From the NCBI RefSeq assembly GCF_003635165.1, contig NZ_ML058610.1, forward strand, positions 18,817 through 82,816: a stretch of DNA of 64,000 nt, written 5' to 3'. The notes beneath the pieces are model-generated. The model saw only the letters and a list, made by a program, of their open reading frames with translations. It had not been told where the DNA came from and did not search any database. Each line of letters starts with the position of its first letter. Within the stretch, counting starts at the first letter, position 1. The DNA is from Burkholderia sp. Nafp2/4-1b. Lineage in GTDB: Bacteria > Pseudomonadota > Gammaproteobacteria > Burkholderiales > Burkholderiaceae. Of the stretch, positions 17,828 through 27,915 are shown one piece after another. Made by a program: the position numbers and the translations under genes.

Positions 17828-18889
17828 TCAGACCAGTGCGGCGAGCGTGTCGCGCGTCGTGTCGACGACGAGCAGGCCTGCGCGCAAACCCGGCTTCACG
17901 GTCGGATTCGGGAACACGATGCGCTCCTCGTCGTGCTTCACCGTGTAGCGATAGTCGCCGTCCTGCGCGAGCACGGTGCCGCGCGCGAATGGGGTGAAGT
18001 TCGCGACGTCGGGCGCGATGAACAGCTCGAGCGCGTCGCTCTGCTTGGTAATCTGGTCGATCACCGTGAACACGCGCGGCAATGACGGATGGCCGTCCCA
18101 GGCGTCGCTATCACGCCGCTCACCCGACACGAGCTTGCGCACCGCGCGATCGGCCGGCGCGAAGCGCGACAGGTCGTTCTGGCCGAACGGCCGCACCTTG
18201 CCGAGTTCGAGCGTGCACGCGAGCGCGCCGCAATGTTCCGCGGTGAAATGCGAATACGTATTGCCCTTCGCGGTATGCAGCAGCACGGCCGCGATGCGCG
18301 CATCGCCGAGCCATTCGATCATCGTGCGGGTCGGCGGCGTGCCCGTGTGCGGCAGCAGCGCGAATTGCTCGAACACCGATGCGCGGATCGCCGTGTGCAT
18401 GTCGATGTGCCAGCGCACGCTGCCCGCCGGCGCGGCCGCGAAGAACGCGGCGGCGGCCGCTTCGAGCTGCGCGGCGCGCGGCGCTTCGCGGCTCGTCGGC
18501 ACGTGCGCGTGACGACCGCTGAACAGCCGGTTCAGGTCGTCGTCGAGATAGCGTTCGCCCGCGCGCATCGCGGGCACGTTGCCGAGCACGACGAGCAGCC
18601 GGCACGCGAGCGGCAGCGTGCCCGCGGCGACATCGCGCACGAGCATCGACAGCAGCTCGATCGGCGCGGTCTCGTCGCCATGCACGCCGGCCGACACGAG
18701 CACGCTCGCACGCGCCGCCGCACGCGCCGCATCAACGGCTGCGCCTGCTACCGGCTCGAGCGCGAGCAACCCGTCGCCCAGCCATTGCCAGCGCACCGCG
18801 TCGCCTGCGCACGCGCCGTCCTTCACGGCCGGCGTGTCGCCCGCGAGCGTGAACGCGAGGAAGTCGTCGAGCAGCGCGGCGGCCGGCAT
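17828..18889 (-). CDS. astE: succinylglutamate desuccinylase
   Basis: This zinc amidohydrolase catalyses the last step of the arginine succinyltransferase pathway, splitting N-succinylglutamate into succinate and glutamate. It has 353 residues. Zinc-binding motifs are [13 protein letters not shown] (His and Glu, about residues 63-68) and [10 protein letters not shown] (His). The start at 18889 lies 7 bases after the astB stop codon. An alternative ATG at 18913 would overlap astB and add eight residues; neither has a strong ribosome site. It is the last gene of the ast operon. Confidence 0.93.
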   Translation of the reverse strand: MPAAALLDDFLAFTLAGDTPAVKDGACAGDAVRWQWLGDGLLALEPVAGAAVDAARAAARASVLVSAGVHGDETAPIELLSMLVRDVAAGTLPLACRLLVVLGNVPAMRAGERYLDDDLNRLFSGRHAHVPTSREAPRAAQLEAAAAAFFAAAPAGSVRWHIDMHTAIRASVFEQFALLPHTGTPPTRTMIEWLGDARIAAVLLHTAKGNTYSHFTAEHCGALACTLELGKVRPFGQNDLSRFAPADRAVRKLVSGERRDSDAWDGHPSLPRVFTVIDQITKQSDALELFIAPDVANFTPFARGTVLAQDGDYRYTVKHDEERIVFPNPTVKPGLRAGLLVVDTTRDTLAALV

Positions 18890-18896
18890 GCGCGAC

Positions 18897-20237
18897 TCAG
18901 CGCTGGAAGTCATACAGCGAACCGACGCGCAGGATCTGCGTGAGTTCGTCGAGCGCCGTGCGCGATTCGTCGAGCAGCGTCGGATCGGCGAGATCTTCCG
19001 GTGCGAGGCGGTCGCGGTAGTGCTTTTCGATCCACGCATCGAGCGACGCGAACAGCGTGTCGTTGATCCACACGTTCGACGTGACGGCCGCACGCTCGGC
19101 GTCGTTCAGCACGACACGCAGGCGCAGGCACGCAGGGCCGCCGCCGTTCTTCATGCTTTCGCGCAGGTCGAACACGAGCACGTCGCGAATCGGGCCGTTG
19201 CCGGCCGCGAGCTGGTCGAGATAGGCGGCGACGTTCGCGTTCTCGCGGCATTCCTGCGGCACCACGAGCACTTGCGAGCCGTCCGCGCGCGACAGCAGCT
19301 GGCTGTTGAACAGGTACGACGTGACCGCATCGTTCACGCTCACCGCCGCATCGGGCACCTCGATCACGTTCAGCCGCGCGCCGCGTGCATCCAGCGTGGC
19401 CGTCAGCGTGTCGTAGATCGCCTGCTTGTTGACGAACGCGCGCTCGTGGGTGAACAGCGTGTCGCGGTTGCCGACCGAAATCACGTCGTTGTGGAACACG
19501 CCCGCATCGATCACGTCCGGATCCTGCTGCGCGTAGACCGTCGCGGTTTCCGCGAGACCGTGGCGATGCGCGACCGCGCGGCTCGCCTCGAACGTCTGGC
19601 GCGCCGGGAAGCGCTTCGGCTCCGGGCCGCGGCGATATTCGGCGCGGCCGTACACGAAGAACTCGACGCCCGGCTGGCCGTATTCCGCGCAGAAGCGCGT
19701 ATGGTTCGCCGCGCCTTCGTCGCCGAGCGCCGGCGTGCCGGTCAGCGCCTCGTGCACCGCGAAGTGCGCCGGGTCCGCGAACAGCGTCGACAGCGTGCGG
19801 CGCGTCGCTTCGTGCTCGATCGCGCGATGCAGCTTGCTGCACAGGTTGGCCGGCGTGAAGTGCACGCGGCCGTCGCTCGTGTCGGCCGACGGGCTGACGG
19901 TCGCCGCGTTCGCGGTCCACATCGCCGACGCCGAGCTCGCCGCGGCGAGCAGTTCGGGCGCCTGCTTCGCGGCCTTCGCGATCACGTCCGCGTCCTTGCC
20001 GGAGAAGCCCAGCTCGCGCAACAGGCGCAGCGACGGGCGCTCCTGCGGCGGCAGCACGCCTTGCGCGAAGCCGAGATCGGCGAGCTGCTTCATCTTGCGC
20101 AGCCCCTGCTTCGCGGCGGCCTTCGGGTTCGCGGCCGACTTCTCGTTGTTGAGCGACGCCACGTTGCCGAACGACAGTCCGGCGTAGTTGTGGGTCGGGC
20201 CGACGAGTCCGTCGAAATTGGCTTCTTGTGCGTTCAT
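18897..20237 (-). CDS. astB: N-succinylarginine dihydrolase
   Basis: This 446-residue enzyme of the arginine-deiminase-fold (guanidine-group modifying) superfamily converts N2-succinylarginine to succinylornithine, CO2 and ammonia. The length matches the family. The N-terminus ([19 protein letters not shown]) carries the substrate loop. HNDVISVGN contains the catalytic His, and [15 protein letters not shown] near the C-terminus contains the nucleophilic Cys. It follows astD by 14 bases and precedes astE in the same operon. Confidence 0.95.
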   Translation of the reverse strand: MNAQEANFDGLVGPTHNYAGLSFGNVASLNNEKSAANPKAAAKQGLRKMKQLADLGFAQGVLPPQERPSLRLLRELGFSGKDADVIAKAAKQAPELLAAASSASAMWTANAATVSPSADTSDGRVHFTPANLCSKLHRAIEHEATRRTLSTLFADPAHFAVHEALTGTPALGDEGAANHTRFCAEYGQPGVEFFVYGRAEYRRGPEPKRFPARQTFEASRAVAHRHGLAETATVYAQQDPDVIDAGVFHNDVISVGNRDTLFTHERAFVNKQAIYDTLTATLDARGARLNVIEVPDAAVSVNDAVTSYLFNSQLLSRADGSQVLVVPQECRENANVAAYLDQLAAGNGPIRDVLVFDLRESMKNGGGPACLRLRVVLNDAERAAVTSNVWINDTLFASLDAWIEKHYRDRLAPEDLADPTLLDESRTALDELTQILRVGSLYDFQR

Positions 20238-20251
20238 CGTCGTTCCCTCGA

Positions 20252-21715
20252 TCAGAAATGCAGGCCCGGCGACAGGCTCGCGGGCAAGGTCAGTTGGGTG
20301 CTTTCCACCGACGCCATCGGATACGCGCAATAGTCGGCCGCGTAGTACGCGCTCGGCCGGTGGTTGCCCGAGCGGCCCGTGCCGCCGAACGGCGCGGCCG
20401 ACGATGCGCCGTTGGTCGGGCGGTTCCAGTTGACGATCCCCGCGCGGATCGTGCGGCGGAAGTGATCCCATGCGTTCGCGTCGTCGGCGAGCAGCCCGGC
20501 CGACAGGCCGAACGCGGTATCGTTCGCGCGCTCGATCGCTTCGTCGAACGTCGCGTAGCGGACGATCTGCGCGAGCGGGCCGAAGTGCTCTTCGTCCGGC
20601 AGGTTCGCGACGCCGGTCACGTCGATGATCGACGCGTTCACGAAGCCGAGGCGCGGATCGCGCTGCGTCATCGCGATGATCGGCTTCGCGCCCTGCTCGA
20701 CCAGGCGCGACTGCGCATCGACGAGCTTCGCGGCCGCGCGCGCCGAGATCACCGCGCCCATGAACGGCTGCGGATCGGCGTCGAACACGTCGGCCGTGAT
20801 CTTCGACGTGACGTCGGTGAAGCGTGCGAGGAAGCGGTCGCCGAACGCGCCCTGCGGCACGAAGATGCGGCGCGCACAGGTGCAGCGCTGGCCGGCCGAC
20901 AGGAATGCCGATTGAATCGTGTGATGCACGGCCGCGTCGACGTCTTCCACTTCGCCGATCACGAGCGGGTTGTTTCCGCCCATCTCGAGCGCGAGCACGA
21001 TTTCCGGACGGCCGCCGAACTGCTTGTGCAGCAGCGTGCCGGTGTCCGAGCTGCCGGTGAAGAACAGCCCGTCGATCTGCCGATGGTTCGCGAGCGCGAT
21101 GCCCGTGTCCTTCTCGCCCTGCACGAGGTTCAGCACGCCGGCCGGCAGCCCGGCCTCGTGCCACACCTCGACCGTGGCGCGCGCCACGCCAGGTGCGAGC
21201 TCGGACGGCTTGAACACGACCGTGTTGCCGGCGATCAGCGCCGGCACGATATGCCCGTTCGGCAAGTGGCCGGGGAAGTTGTACGGGCCGAACACCGCGA
21301 CGACGCCGTGCGGACGATGGCGCAGCACCGCGACGCCGTCGGCCATGTCCTGGCGCTTCTCGCCGGTGCGTTCCTGGTACGCCTGGATCGAGATGCCGAC
21401 CTTCGCGGCCATCGTCGCGACTTCGGTGCGCGCTTCCCACAGCGGTTTGCCGGTCTCGCGGCCGATCGCGGTGGCGATCGCTTCCTTGCGCTCGGTGAGC
21501 AGCGCGGCGAAGCGCTTGACGATTTCGCAGCGCGCTTCGAAGTCGAGTGCCGACCAGCCGGCGAACGCGCGGCGCGCGCTCGCGACCGCGCGGTCGACGT
21601 CGGCCGCCGACGCGCTGGCGCCTTGCCACGCGATCGCGTCGGTGCCCGGGTTGCGCGAAGCGAAGACGTGGCCCGAGCCTGCGACCCAGGCGCCGTCGAT
21701 GAAGAGTTCCGTCAT
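20252..21715 (-). CDS. astD: succinylglutamate-semialdehyde dehydrogenase
   Basis: This 487-residue aldehyde dehydrogenase oxidises N-succinylglutamate 5-semialdehyde to succinylglutamate with NAD+, the fourth step of the AST pathway. Key motifs are present: FFTGSSDTG (NAD binding), [13 protein letters not shown] (general-base Glu) and [17 protein letters not shown] (catalytic Cys). The start at 21715 ([13 protein letters not shown]) lies 7 bases after the astA stop. It is the fourth gene of the six-gene operon. Confidence 0.95.
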   Translation of the reverse strand: MTELFIDGAWVAGSGHVFASRNPGTDAIAWQGASASAADVDRAVASARRAFAGWSALDFEARCEIVKRFAALLTERKEAIATAIGRETGKPLWEARTEVATMAAKVGISIQAYQERTGEKRQDMADGVAVLRHRPHGVVAVFGPYNFPGHLPNGHIVPALIAGNTVVFKPSELAPGVARATVEVWHEAGLPAGVLNLVQGEKDTGIALANHRQIDGLFFTGSSDTGTLLHKQFGGRPEIVLALEMGGNNPLVIGEVEDVDAAVHHTIQSAFLSAGQRCTCARRIFVPQGAFGDRFLARFTDVTSKITADVFDADPQPFMGAVISARAAAKLVDAQSRLVEQGAKPIIAMTQRDPRLGFVNASIIDVTGVANLPDEEHFGPLAQIVRYATFDEAIERANDTAFGLSAGLLADDANAWDHFRRTIRAGIVNWNRPTNGASSAAPFGGTGRSGNHRPSAYYAADYCAYPMASVESTQLTLPASLSPGLHF

Positions 21716-21722
21716 GATTCGT

Positions 21723-22754
21723 TTATCCCTGTTTGACTTTGAGCGGCAGCACGCGGACCGGATCGCCGGCCTTCACGTCGAGCGCGGCGGCATCGTCGGC
21801 CGACAGCACGAACGCACCGTTCGCGACCACGCCCGGCGCGACGCCGACGCGAAAATCGTTCAGCGACGTGTTCGACACGAGCGACTTCGGCGCCCCTTCC
21901 GCTGCATCGGGCACGCCGATCGCGACCGGCACGACGACGCTCTCGCGCACCGTGCGCAGGTCGTTCACGTGGCATTCGAGCACCGGGCCCGCGTCGAAGA
22001 TGTCGACGTGGTTCTGGTAGCGCAGCCCTTCCGCCTCGAGCATCTTGCGGGCCGGCAGCGTGTCGCGGTGCGTGAGGCCGACCGCGTCCTGCGCGTCCTG
22101 CGGCAGCAGGTCGACGTACACCGGATAGCGCGGCATCAGTTCCGCGAGGAACGACTTGCGGCCGTGCGAGCTCAGGTAATCGGCCGCGTTGAAATCGATC
22201 TGGTAGAAGTGCGAACCGACCGCGCGCCAGAACGGCGACGTGCCGTCCTCGTCGAAGTGGCCGCGCAGTTCCGCGCAGATACGTTCCGGAAAGCGCTCGC
22301 GGAACTGCGCGATGAACATGAAGCGCGAGCGCGACAGCAGGCCGCCGACGCCGCCCGTGCGATAGCGCGGGCTCAGGAACAGCGAGCAGACTTCCGCGTA
22401 GCCCGTCAGGTCGTGCGAGATGTTCAGCGCGGACATCCGCGTCCACACGCCGAGTTCCTGGCTTGCGTGCACGACCGTGCTCACGCGGTAGTTGTAGAAC
22501 GGCTGTTCGAGACCGACCTGTGTCTCGATCCCGCACACGCCTGCGATGTCGTGCGTCTGCGAATCTTCCATCACGAAGAAGTAGCCGGCTTCGCCGGGCG
22601 CCGCGTTGCCCTCGAGCGTGCGGCGCGAGCGTTCGATGCGCGCGGCGAGCGCGTCGCGGTCGGGCTTGAACGTGGTCAGGCCCGGCCCGGTTTCCTTCGC
22701 GAGCGACACGAGCGCGTCAACGTCACCCGTTTGTACGACCCGAACGACGATCAT
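21723..22754 (-). CDS. astA: arginine N-succinyltransferase, beta subunit
   Basis: This 343-residue acyltransferase starts arginine breakdown by moving succinyl from succinyl-CoA to the alpha-amino group. It begins MIVVRVVQTGDVDALVSLA and contains the family segments NYRVSTVVHASQELGVWTRM, YTEVCSLFLSPRYR-like and HFYQIDFNAADYLSSHGRKSF. In Pseudomonas the enzyme is a heterodimer of AruF and AruG. This gene corresponds to AruG. Its start codon overlaps the aruF stop by 4 bases (ATGA), which favours balanced production of the subunits. Confidence 0.92.
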   Translation of the reverse strand: MIVVRVVQTGDVDALVSLAKETGPGLTTFKPDRDALAARIERSRRTLEGNAAPGEAGYFFVMEDSQTHDIAGVCGIETQVGLEQPFYNYRVSTVVHASQELGVWTRMSALNISHDLTGYAEVCSLFLSPRYRTGGVGGLLSRSRFMFIAQFRERFPERICAELRGHFDEDGTSPFWRAVGSHFYQIDFNAADYLSSHGRKSFLAELMPRYPVYVDLLPQDAQDAVGLTHRDTLPARKMLEAEGLRYQNHVDIFDAGPVLECHVNDLRTVRESVVVPVAIGVPDAAEGAPKSLVSNTSLNDFRVGVAPGVVANGAFVLSADDAAALDVKAGDPVRVLPLKVKQG

Positions 22755-23803
22755 GCTGCGTCTCCCTTCGTTTCTTCATCGTCGCGGCGGTGCAGCGGCA
22801 CGCAGCGCACGACATCGCCATCCTTCACATCGAGTGCCGCGCGCACGTCGCCGGCGAGCGGTGCATCGGCGGTGTCGCCCGGCAGGTCGGCCAGCACGCA
22901 GCGGAACGATTCGCCGCTGCCCGTCGACACCATGTACGCGACGTCGCCGTGCTGATGCGCCGCTTCGCGCACCGTGCGCTCCGCGCCGTGCTTCACGCAC
23001 GCGGTGCGATCGACCTGCGCGGTCAGCACCGGGCCTGCGTCGAAGATGTCGACGAAGCGGTCCGGCTCGAAGCCTTCCTCGAGATGGATGTCGTAGGCGA
23101 GCAGCGCCGTTTCGTTCGGTTCGCCGAGCACGCGCTGCGCGGCTTCCGGCAAGAGCGGCACGTACAGCGGATACGCGGGCATCACTTCCGCGATGAACGT
23201 GCGGCTGCGGCCGCCCGACGCGATGTCGACGTCGGTGAAGTCGCGGCCGAAGAACTTGCGGCCCACCGCTTCCCAGAACGGCGAGGCGCCCGTGTTGTCG
23301 CTCACGCCGAGCAGCAGCGTGAACACTTCCGGCGTGAAGCGGCGGCGGTTCGCGGCGATGTACATCATCCGCGCCCGCGAGATCAGGTGGGCGGCCGCGT
23401 CGCCGCGCAGCGACGGGTCGACGTAGAAGCCGGCCAGCCGGCTTTTACCGGTCAGCTCGTGCGACATCGTGAGCGCGTGGATCTTGCGGTTCACGTGCAG
23501 CTCGCGCGACGCGTGGATCAGTGCGTCGTTGCGGAACGCGTAGAACGGTTCCGAGTAGCCGGCCGCGGCCACGATGCTCGCCGTGCCGAGCAGCTTGCCC
23601 GTCGACGAATCCTCGAGCACGAAGAGATAGAACTCTTCGCCGGCGAAGTCGACGTCCGCGCGAAACGAATCCTCGGAGAGCGCCACGCGCGCTTCGAGCG
23701 CCGCGCGGTCGTGCGGCAGCGAGTGCAGGACCGGCTGCGCGGTGCGCGCCATGTGCGCGAGCGCATCGAGATCCGTGAGTTTGCCGGGGCGAACAAATAG
23801 CAT
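22751..23803 (-). CDS. aruF: arginine/ornithine succinyltransferase, alpha subunit
   Basis: This 350-residue paralogue of the neighbouring AstA shares the segments MSHELTGKSRLAGFYVDPSLR, GRKFFGRDFTDVD and RSRTFIAEVMPAYPLYVPLL. It is the alpha subunit of the two-subunit arginine/ornithine N-succinyltransferase known from Pseudomonas. Having both subunits suggests the route handles ornithine as well as arginine. It begins 30 bases after astC and overlaps astA by 4 bases. Confidence 0.92.
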   Translation of the reverse strand: MLFVRPGKLTDLDALAHMARTAQPVLHSLPHDRAALEARVALSEDSFRADVDFAGEEFYLFVLEDSSTGKLLGTASIVAAAGYSEPFYAFRNDALIHASRELHVNRKIHALTMSHELTGKSRLAGFYVDPSLRGDAAAHLISRARMMYIAANRRRFTPEVFTLLLGVSDNTGASPFWEAVGRKFFGRDFTDVDIASGGRSRTFIAEVMPAYPLYVPLLPEAAQRVLGEPNETALLAYDIHLEEGFEPDRFVDIFDAGPVLTAQVDRTACVKHGAERTVREAAHQHGDVAYMVSTGSGESFRCVLADLPGDTADAPLAGDVRAALDVKDGDVVRCVPLHRRDDEETKGDAA

Positions 23804-23833
23804 CGTCGTTCCTGTCTGCGATGGGCGCGCCGA

Positions 23834-25066
23834 TCAGCGCGCGGTGGCTTCCTGGGCCGCGAGCACGTGCTCGACTGCCTTCTCGAAGCGCTTCGCGCCT
23901 TCGTCGAGCAGGTCGAACGGAATCACGAGCGACGGCACGAAGCGCAGCACGTTCGGGCCGGCGATCAGCATGATCAGGCCGTTCTCGGCGGCGGCCGTGA
24001 CGAAGTCCTTCGCGCGGCCGTCGAATGCGGCGGTGAGTTCGGCGCCGACCAGCAGGCCCTTGCCGCGGATGTCCTTGAAGATGCCGAAGCGTGCGTTGAT
24101 GCGTTCCAGCGCGCCCTTCAGTCGCACGCTGCGTTCGCGCACGCCTTCGAGCAGTGCCGGGTCGCCGATCAGTTCGACGACCTTGTCGGCGATCGCCGAC
24201 GCGAGCGGGTTGCCGCCGTACGTCGTGCCGTGTACGCCGACCTTGAAGTGCGCGGCCAGCTCGTTCGTCGTCAGCATCGCGCCGATCGGGAAGCCGTTGC
24301 CGAGCGCCTTGGCGGTCGTGAGGATGTCCGGCGTGACGCCCGTGTCCATGTATGCGTAGAACTGGCCCGTGCGGCCGACGCCCGTTTGCACTTCGTCGAA
24401 GATCAGCAGTGCGTCGTTGGCGTCGCATGCTTCGCGCAGTGCCTTCAGGAACGCCGGATCGGCCGGGATCACGCCGCCTTCGCCTTGCACCGGCTCGACG
24501 ATCACCGCGCAGGTTTGCGGGCCGATTGCGGCCTTTGCGGCTTCGATGTCGTTGAACGGCAGGTGCTTGATGCCTTCCGGCACCGGGCCGAAGCCTTCCG
24601 AGTATTTCGGCTGGCCGCCGACGCTGACCGTGAAGAACGTGCGGCCGTGGAACGACTGGACGAACGACACGATTTCGTATTTGTCGGCGCCGTGGCGGTC
24701 GAAGGCGACGCGGCGCGCGAGTTTCAGTGCGGCTTCGTTCGCTTCCGCGCCCGAGTTCGCGAAGAATGCGCGGTCGGCGAAGGTCAGCGATTCGAGGCGC
24801 TTCGCGAGGCGCAGCACCGGCTCGTTCGTGTAGCCGTTGCCGATGTGCCAGAGCTTGCGGCCTTGTTCGTCCAGCACCTTCAGCAGTTCCGGGTGGCCGT
24901 GGCCCAGCGACGTGACCGCGATGCCGCACGCGAAATCCACGTACTCGCGGCCGGCCGTGTCCCACACGCGCGAGCCCTCTGCACGGTCCGGCACGAACGG
25001 CGCGGGAGAGAATACCGGCACCATCACTTCGTCGAATGTCTGGCGGGTCACGGTCGAGGTCGTCAT
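23834..25066 (-). CDS. astC: succinylornithine/acetylornithine transaminase (class III, PLP)
   Basis: This is a 410-residue class III aminotransferase. It transfers the delta-amino group of succinylornithine to 2-oxoglutarate, giving succinylglutamate semialdehyde; such enzymes usually also act on acetylornithine. Motifs include [32 protein letters not shown] and the PLP lysine in [16 protein letters not shown]. The start at 25066 is preceded by AAAGGA at 8 bases. It is the first gene of the operon, so the regulated promoter lies upstream, where two ArgR-like half-sites occur at 25111-25150. It could also be labelled argD or aruC; context favours catabolism. Confidence 0.92.
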   Translation of the reverse strand: MTTSTVTRQTFDEVMVPVFSPAPFVPDRAEGSRVWDTAGREYVDFACGIAVTSLGHGHPELLKVLDEQGRKLWHIGNGYTNEPVLRLAKRLESLTFADRAFFANSGAEANEAALKLARRVAFDRHGADKYEIVSFVQSFHGRTFFTVSVGGQPKYSEGFGPVPEGIKHLPFNDIEAAKAAIGPQTCAVIVEPVQGEGGVIPADPAFLKALREACDANDALLIFDEVQTGVGRTGQFYAYMDTGVTPDILTTAKALGNGFPIGAMLTTNELAAHFKVGVHGTTYGGNPLASAIADKVVELIGDPALLEGVRERSVRLKGALERINARFGIFKDIRGKGLLVGAELTAAFDGRAKDFVTAAAENGLIMLIAGPNVLRFVPSLVIPFDLLDEGAKRFEKAVEHVLAAQEATAR

Positions 25067-25110
25067 GGTCGTTCCTTTCGGTTTCGTAAGAGGGTTCAAC
25101 AGGATCAAGT

Positions 25111-25150
25111 TTAGGTAAGGGCGACGCAAGCGTCTTGCGGAATTGCGACG
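25111..25150 (-). promoter_or_regulatory. two direct ArgR-like half-sites upstream of astC
   Basis: Read on the minus strand, two direct repeats CGTCGC-N8-AA occur (25145-25150 with AA at 25135-25136, and 25121-25126 with AA at 25111-25112), 24 bases apart. The nearer one begins 45 bases before the astC start codon. Pseudomonas ArgR binds paired TGTCGC-N8-AA half-sites in direct orientation. These differ by one base in each and have a slightly wider spacing. Since an ArgR homologue lies next door, this is a good candidate for the arginine-inducible operator of the ast operon. Confidence 0.5.
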
Positions 25151-25243
25151 GGTTCTATCGGAAGCGGATAGTGCGCTTTATTTTGCCTTCCCGGCGGGGG
25201 GCTCTTTTGTCGGGGCGTTCCTTTTTTGGGGGTTCGTTTGGGT

Positions 25244-25527
25244 GGTGCGCTCGCTTTTTCGTGAAGCACCTGTGATCGTGTCGGTCTATTTGCGTCGCCC
25301 CTCCGCGGGGCAGCGGTCACTTTTCTTTGTCTTGCCAAAGAAAAGTAACCAAAAGAAAGGCGCCCGGATAACGCATGACCTCCCGGTGCCATAGCACCCT
25401 CGGTGGCACTCGCCTAAGTGTCCGCGCCAGCCGAGAACCCGGAGTGGTTCGAGCAATGGTTCTGACACCTCTCACCACCCCCGGAGCGGTATACCGCCCG
25501 CTAGCTCCGTCCTCGCTTCGCTCGGCC
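25244..25527 (+). repeat. left arm of a long inverted repeat
   Basis: This 284-bp arm is nearly identical to the reverse complement of 25727-26013. Within it are a 15-bp inverted repeat GGTYACTTTTCTTTG/CAAAGAAAAGTRACC (25315-25329 and 25336-25350) and a perfect 12-bp palindrome GCGGTATACCGC (25486-25497). No open frame in it looks like a gene. The arm reads as a dispersed intergenic element. The 199-base spacer (25528-25726) between arms holds nothing I recognise. It separates the astC promoter region from argR. Confidence 0.9.
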
Positions 25528-25726
25528 GCAAGGTAGTTCAGCCGCAATTCACGCGCCCGCGCAACATCGGCAGAGAGCACTGCACTGCCCAGTTCCCCAA
25601 ATCAGTAAGGCAGCGCGGCGCCGCTACGCAGCCGCGACGATCTCGACTTTGTGGGTGCACGCGCTCCGGCGCGATTGCGGCAACCAATCTATCGACAGCG
25701 TTGAAAGGGGGATGGATGGACCTGTC

Positions 25727-26013
25727 GGCCGAGCGAAGCGAGGACGGAGCTAGCGGGCGGTATACCGCTCCGGGGGGTAGTGAGAGGTGTCAGAACCATT
25801 GCTCGAACCACTCCGGGTTTGTGTCCTGGCGCGGACACTTAGGCGAGTGCCACCGAGCGGGCTATGGCACCGGGAGGTCATGCGTTGTCCGAGCGCCTTT
25901 CTTTTGGTTACTTTTCTTTGGCAAGACAAAGAAAAGTGACCGCTGCCCCGCGCAGGGGCGACGCAAATAGACCGACACGATCACAGGTGCTTCACGTCAA
26001 ACGAAAGCGCACC
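25727..26013 (-). repeat. right arm of the long inverted repeat
   Basis: This is the inverted second copy of the element at 25244-25527, about 287 bp long. Differences are scattered single bases and small indels, mostly at the outer end (about 25990-26013). Internal structures are conserved: the 15-bp inverted repeat at 25906-25920 and 25927-25941, and the palindrome GCGGTATACCGC at 25757-25768. It ends 13 bases before the argR stop codon, so argR transcripts would run into it. The T-rich hairpin may act as a terminator for argR. Confidence 0.9.
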
Positions 26014-26026
26014 GTCAAAACAAAAC

Positions 26027-27067
26027 TCAGTCCTTCCCGCGCTCGACAAGCGCGCCCCCACGAGGTTCGCTGCCGCCGCCGGTCTGCTTCTCGAGCCACG
26101 CTCGCCGATCCTCCCGAGGCGTAACCCCAAACCTCTCCCGATAAGCATTAGAAAAATGCGCAGCAGAAGAGAACCCACAGGCGAGAGAAACCTGAACAAC
26201 CGACTTGCTGGTCCGCTGCAACTGAGTCCGAGCCTTGAGCAGTCGAAGATTGAGGTAATACTTGGAGGGCATCGCCCCGAGATACTGTCGAAAGAGCCGC
26301 TCCAACTGTCGGCGCGAGACGCCGACCAACCCGGCGATCTCATCGGTAGTGAGAGGATCCTCGACATTGGCTTCCATCAAGAGCAACGCGTCATTCAACC
26401 GAGGATGCCGCTCGCCCGGCGCGGTAACGAACGGAATCCGCTGCCGCTCCTCGCCGCTGCGCAGCGTGCCGGCCCCAAGCGCATCGGCAATCCGCTCGGC
26501 CAGATCGGCCCCATGCTCCCGCCCGATCATGGCGAGCATGAAGTCGACCGTCGCCTGCCCACCGGCACAGGTCGCCCGGTCGCGATCGATCTCGAAGATC
26601 TGCTGCGTGACGATCGACCGCTCGAACTGCTCGGCGAACTGCTGATACGTCTCCCAGTTCACGCTCACGCGATACCCGGAAAGCTGCCCGGCCATCGCGA
26701 GCCACCACACGCCATGATGAATCCCGGTCACGACGGGCGTGCGCTGCCCGACCCGCGCGAGACTCGCGAGAAACATCCGATAGTCGGCAAACTGCTGAAA
26801 CCGCTCCGACACGACGATCAACCAGTCGCACGCGATCGCATCGTTGAACGCCGCATCGGCATGCCATTGCGCGCCGCCGGCAAGCGGCACCGGCCGCCCG
26901 TCCCACGAACACACCTGCCAGCGATACAGCAAGCGCCCGTCGATCTCGTTCGCGAGATTCAACGCATCGACGATCGGCCCCACACCCGACATCGACACGG
27001 GCGGCAATGCAACGATCGCCACCTGCGCCGTGCGGGTGGCGCCTACGGGACGAGACACCGGGACCAC
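26027..27067 (-). CDS. argR: AraC/XylS-type arginine regulator ArgR (GlxA family)
   Basis: This is a 346-residue transcription factor. The N-terminal part (about 15-200) is a DJ-1/PfpI-like domain without a catalytic role, as in GlxA-family regulators. The C-terminal AraC-type double helix-turn-helix (about 225-330) includes LLMEANVEDPLTTDEIAGLV, VSRRQLERLFRQYL and CGFSSAAHFSNAYRERFG. That region closely resembles Pseudomonas aeruginosa ArgR as I recall it, which activates arginine catabolism and uptake genes in response to arginine. It follows hisP by 21 bases, reproducing the aotQMOP-argR order. It most probably activates the ast operon and its own transport operon. Confidence 0.9.
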   Translation of the reverse strand: MVPVSRPVGATRTAQVAIVALPPVSMSGVGPIVDALNLANEIDGRLLYRWQVCSWDGRPVPLAGGAQWHADAAFNDAIACDWLIVVSERFQQFADYRMFLASLARVGQRTPVVTGIHHGVWWLAMAGQLSGYRVSVNWETYQQFAEQFERSIVTQQIFEIDRDRATCAGGQATVDFMLAMIGREHGADLAERIADALGAGTLRSGEERQRIPFVTAPGERHPRLNDALLLMEANVEDPLTTDEIAGLVGVSRRQLERLFRQYLGAMPSKYYLNLRLLKARTQLQRTSKSVVQVSLACGFSSAAHFSNAYRERFGVTPREDRRAWLEKQTGGGSEPRGGALVERGKD

Positions 27068-27088
27068 GTATGAAATCCGCCCTTCGCG

Positions 27089-27895
27089 TTACTTGAGACT
27101 GCCCGACAGGAACTGCTTCAGACGCTCGCTCTGCGGACGCACGAGCACCTCCTTCGGATCGCCCTCTTCCTCGGTCCGCCCCTGATGCAGGAACATCACG
27201 TGGTTCGACACGTTGCGCGCGAAACCCATCTCGTGCGTGACGACGATCATCGTGCGGCCTTCCTCGGCCAGCTTCTGCATCACCTTCAGCACTTCACCGA
27301 CGAGCTCCGGATCGAGCGCGGACGTCGGCTCGTCGAACAGCATCACGTCGGGATTCATCGCCAGCGCACGCGCAATCGCGACACGCTGCTGCTGACCGCC
27401 CGACAGATGCGACGGATATTGCTTCTCGACGCGCGGCGCGAGGCCGACCTTCTCGAGATATTCACGCGCGCGCTCCTCGGCTTCCTTCTTCGAAATGCCG
27501 AGCACGTGCACCGGCGCTTCCATCACGTTCTCGAGCACGTTCATGTGCGCCCACAGATTGAAGTGCTGGAACACCATCGCGAGCTTCGTGCGGATGCGCT
27601 GCAACTGCTTGTGATCGGCAACCTCGAGCGCACCGGCGCGGTCGGTCTTCGTGCGCACGGTCTCGCCGTCGACGACGATCTGCCCGGCATTCGGCCGCTC
27701 CAGAAAATTGATGCAGCGCAGGAACGTGCTCTTGCCCGAGCCGCTCGCGCCGATGATGCTGATGACGTCGCCGGCCTTCGCGTTCAGCGATACGCCCTTG
27801 AGCACCTCGTTGTCGCCGTAGCGCTTGTGAATGTCGACCGCCGCAAGCTTGGTGGAAGTGGAAGCGGACGCGCTCGTTTGAGTGATCTCGGCCAT
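27089..27895 (-). CDS. hisP: basic amino-acid ABC transporter ATPase (HisP/AotP)
   Basis: This 268-residue ATPase powers arginine/ornithine/lysine/histidine uptake. It has Walker A ([12 protein letters not shown]), Q-loop ([11 protein letters not shown]), signature ([16 protein letters not shown]), Walker B ([15 protein letters not shown]) and the H-loop ([11 protein letters not shown]). The start at 27895 is chosen at [10 protein letters not shown], with GAGGAGA about 6 bases upstream; the frame is open further 5' only through hisM in another frame. It lies 20 bases after hisM and before argR in one operon. Confidence 0.94.
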   Translation of the reverse strand: MAEITQTSASASTSTKLAAVDIHKRYGDNEVLKGVSLNAKAGDVISIIGASGSGKSTFLRCINFLERPNAGQIVVDGETVRTKTDRAGALEVADHKQLQRIRTKLAMVFQHFNLWAHMNVLENVMEAPVHVLGISKKEAEERAREYLEKVGLAPRVEKQYPSHLSGGQQQRVAIARALAMNPDVMLFDEPTSALDPELVGEVLKVMQKLAEEGRTMIVVTHEMGFARNVSNHVMFLHQGRTEEEGDPKEVLVRPQSERLKQFLSGSLK

Positions 27896-27915
27896 CTGGC
27901 TCTCCTCGAATGAAT

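Noticed and set aside
25143..25970. Small open frames inside the inverted repeat (for example residues FFGKTKKSDRCPA)
   Set aside because: They occur in both arms and in several frames because the DNA itself is repeated. No ribosome site or protein-level constraint is visible.
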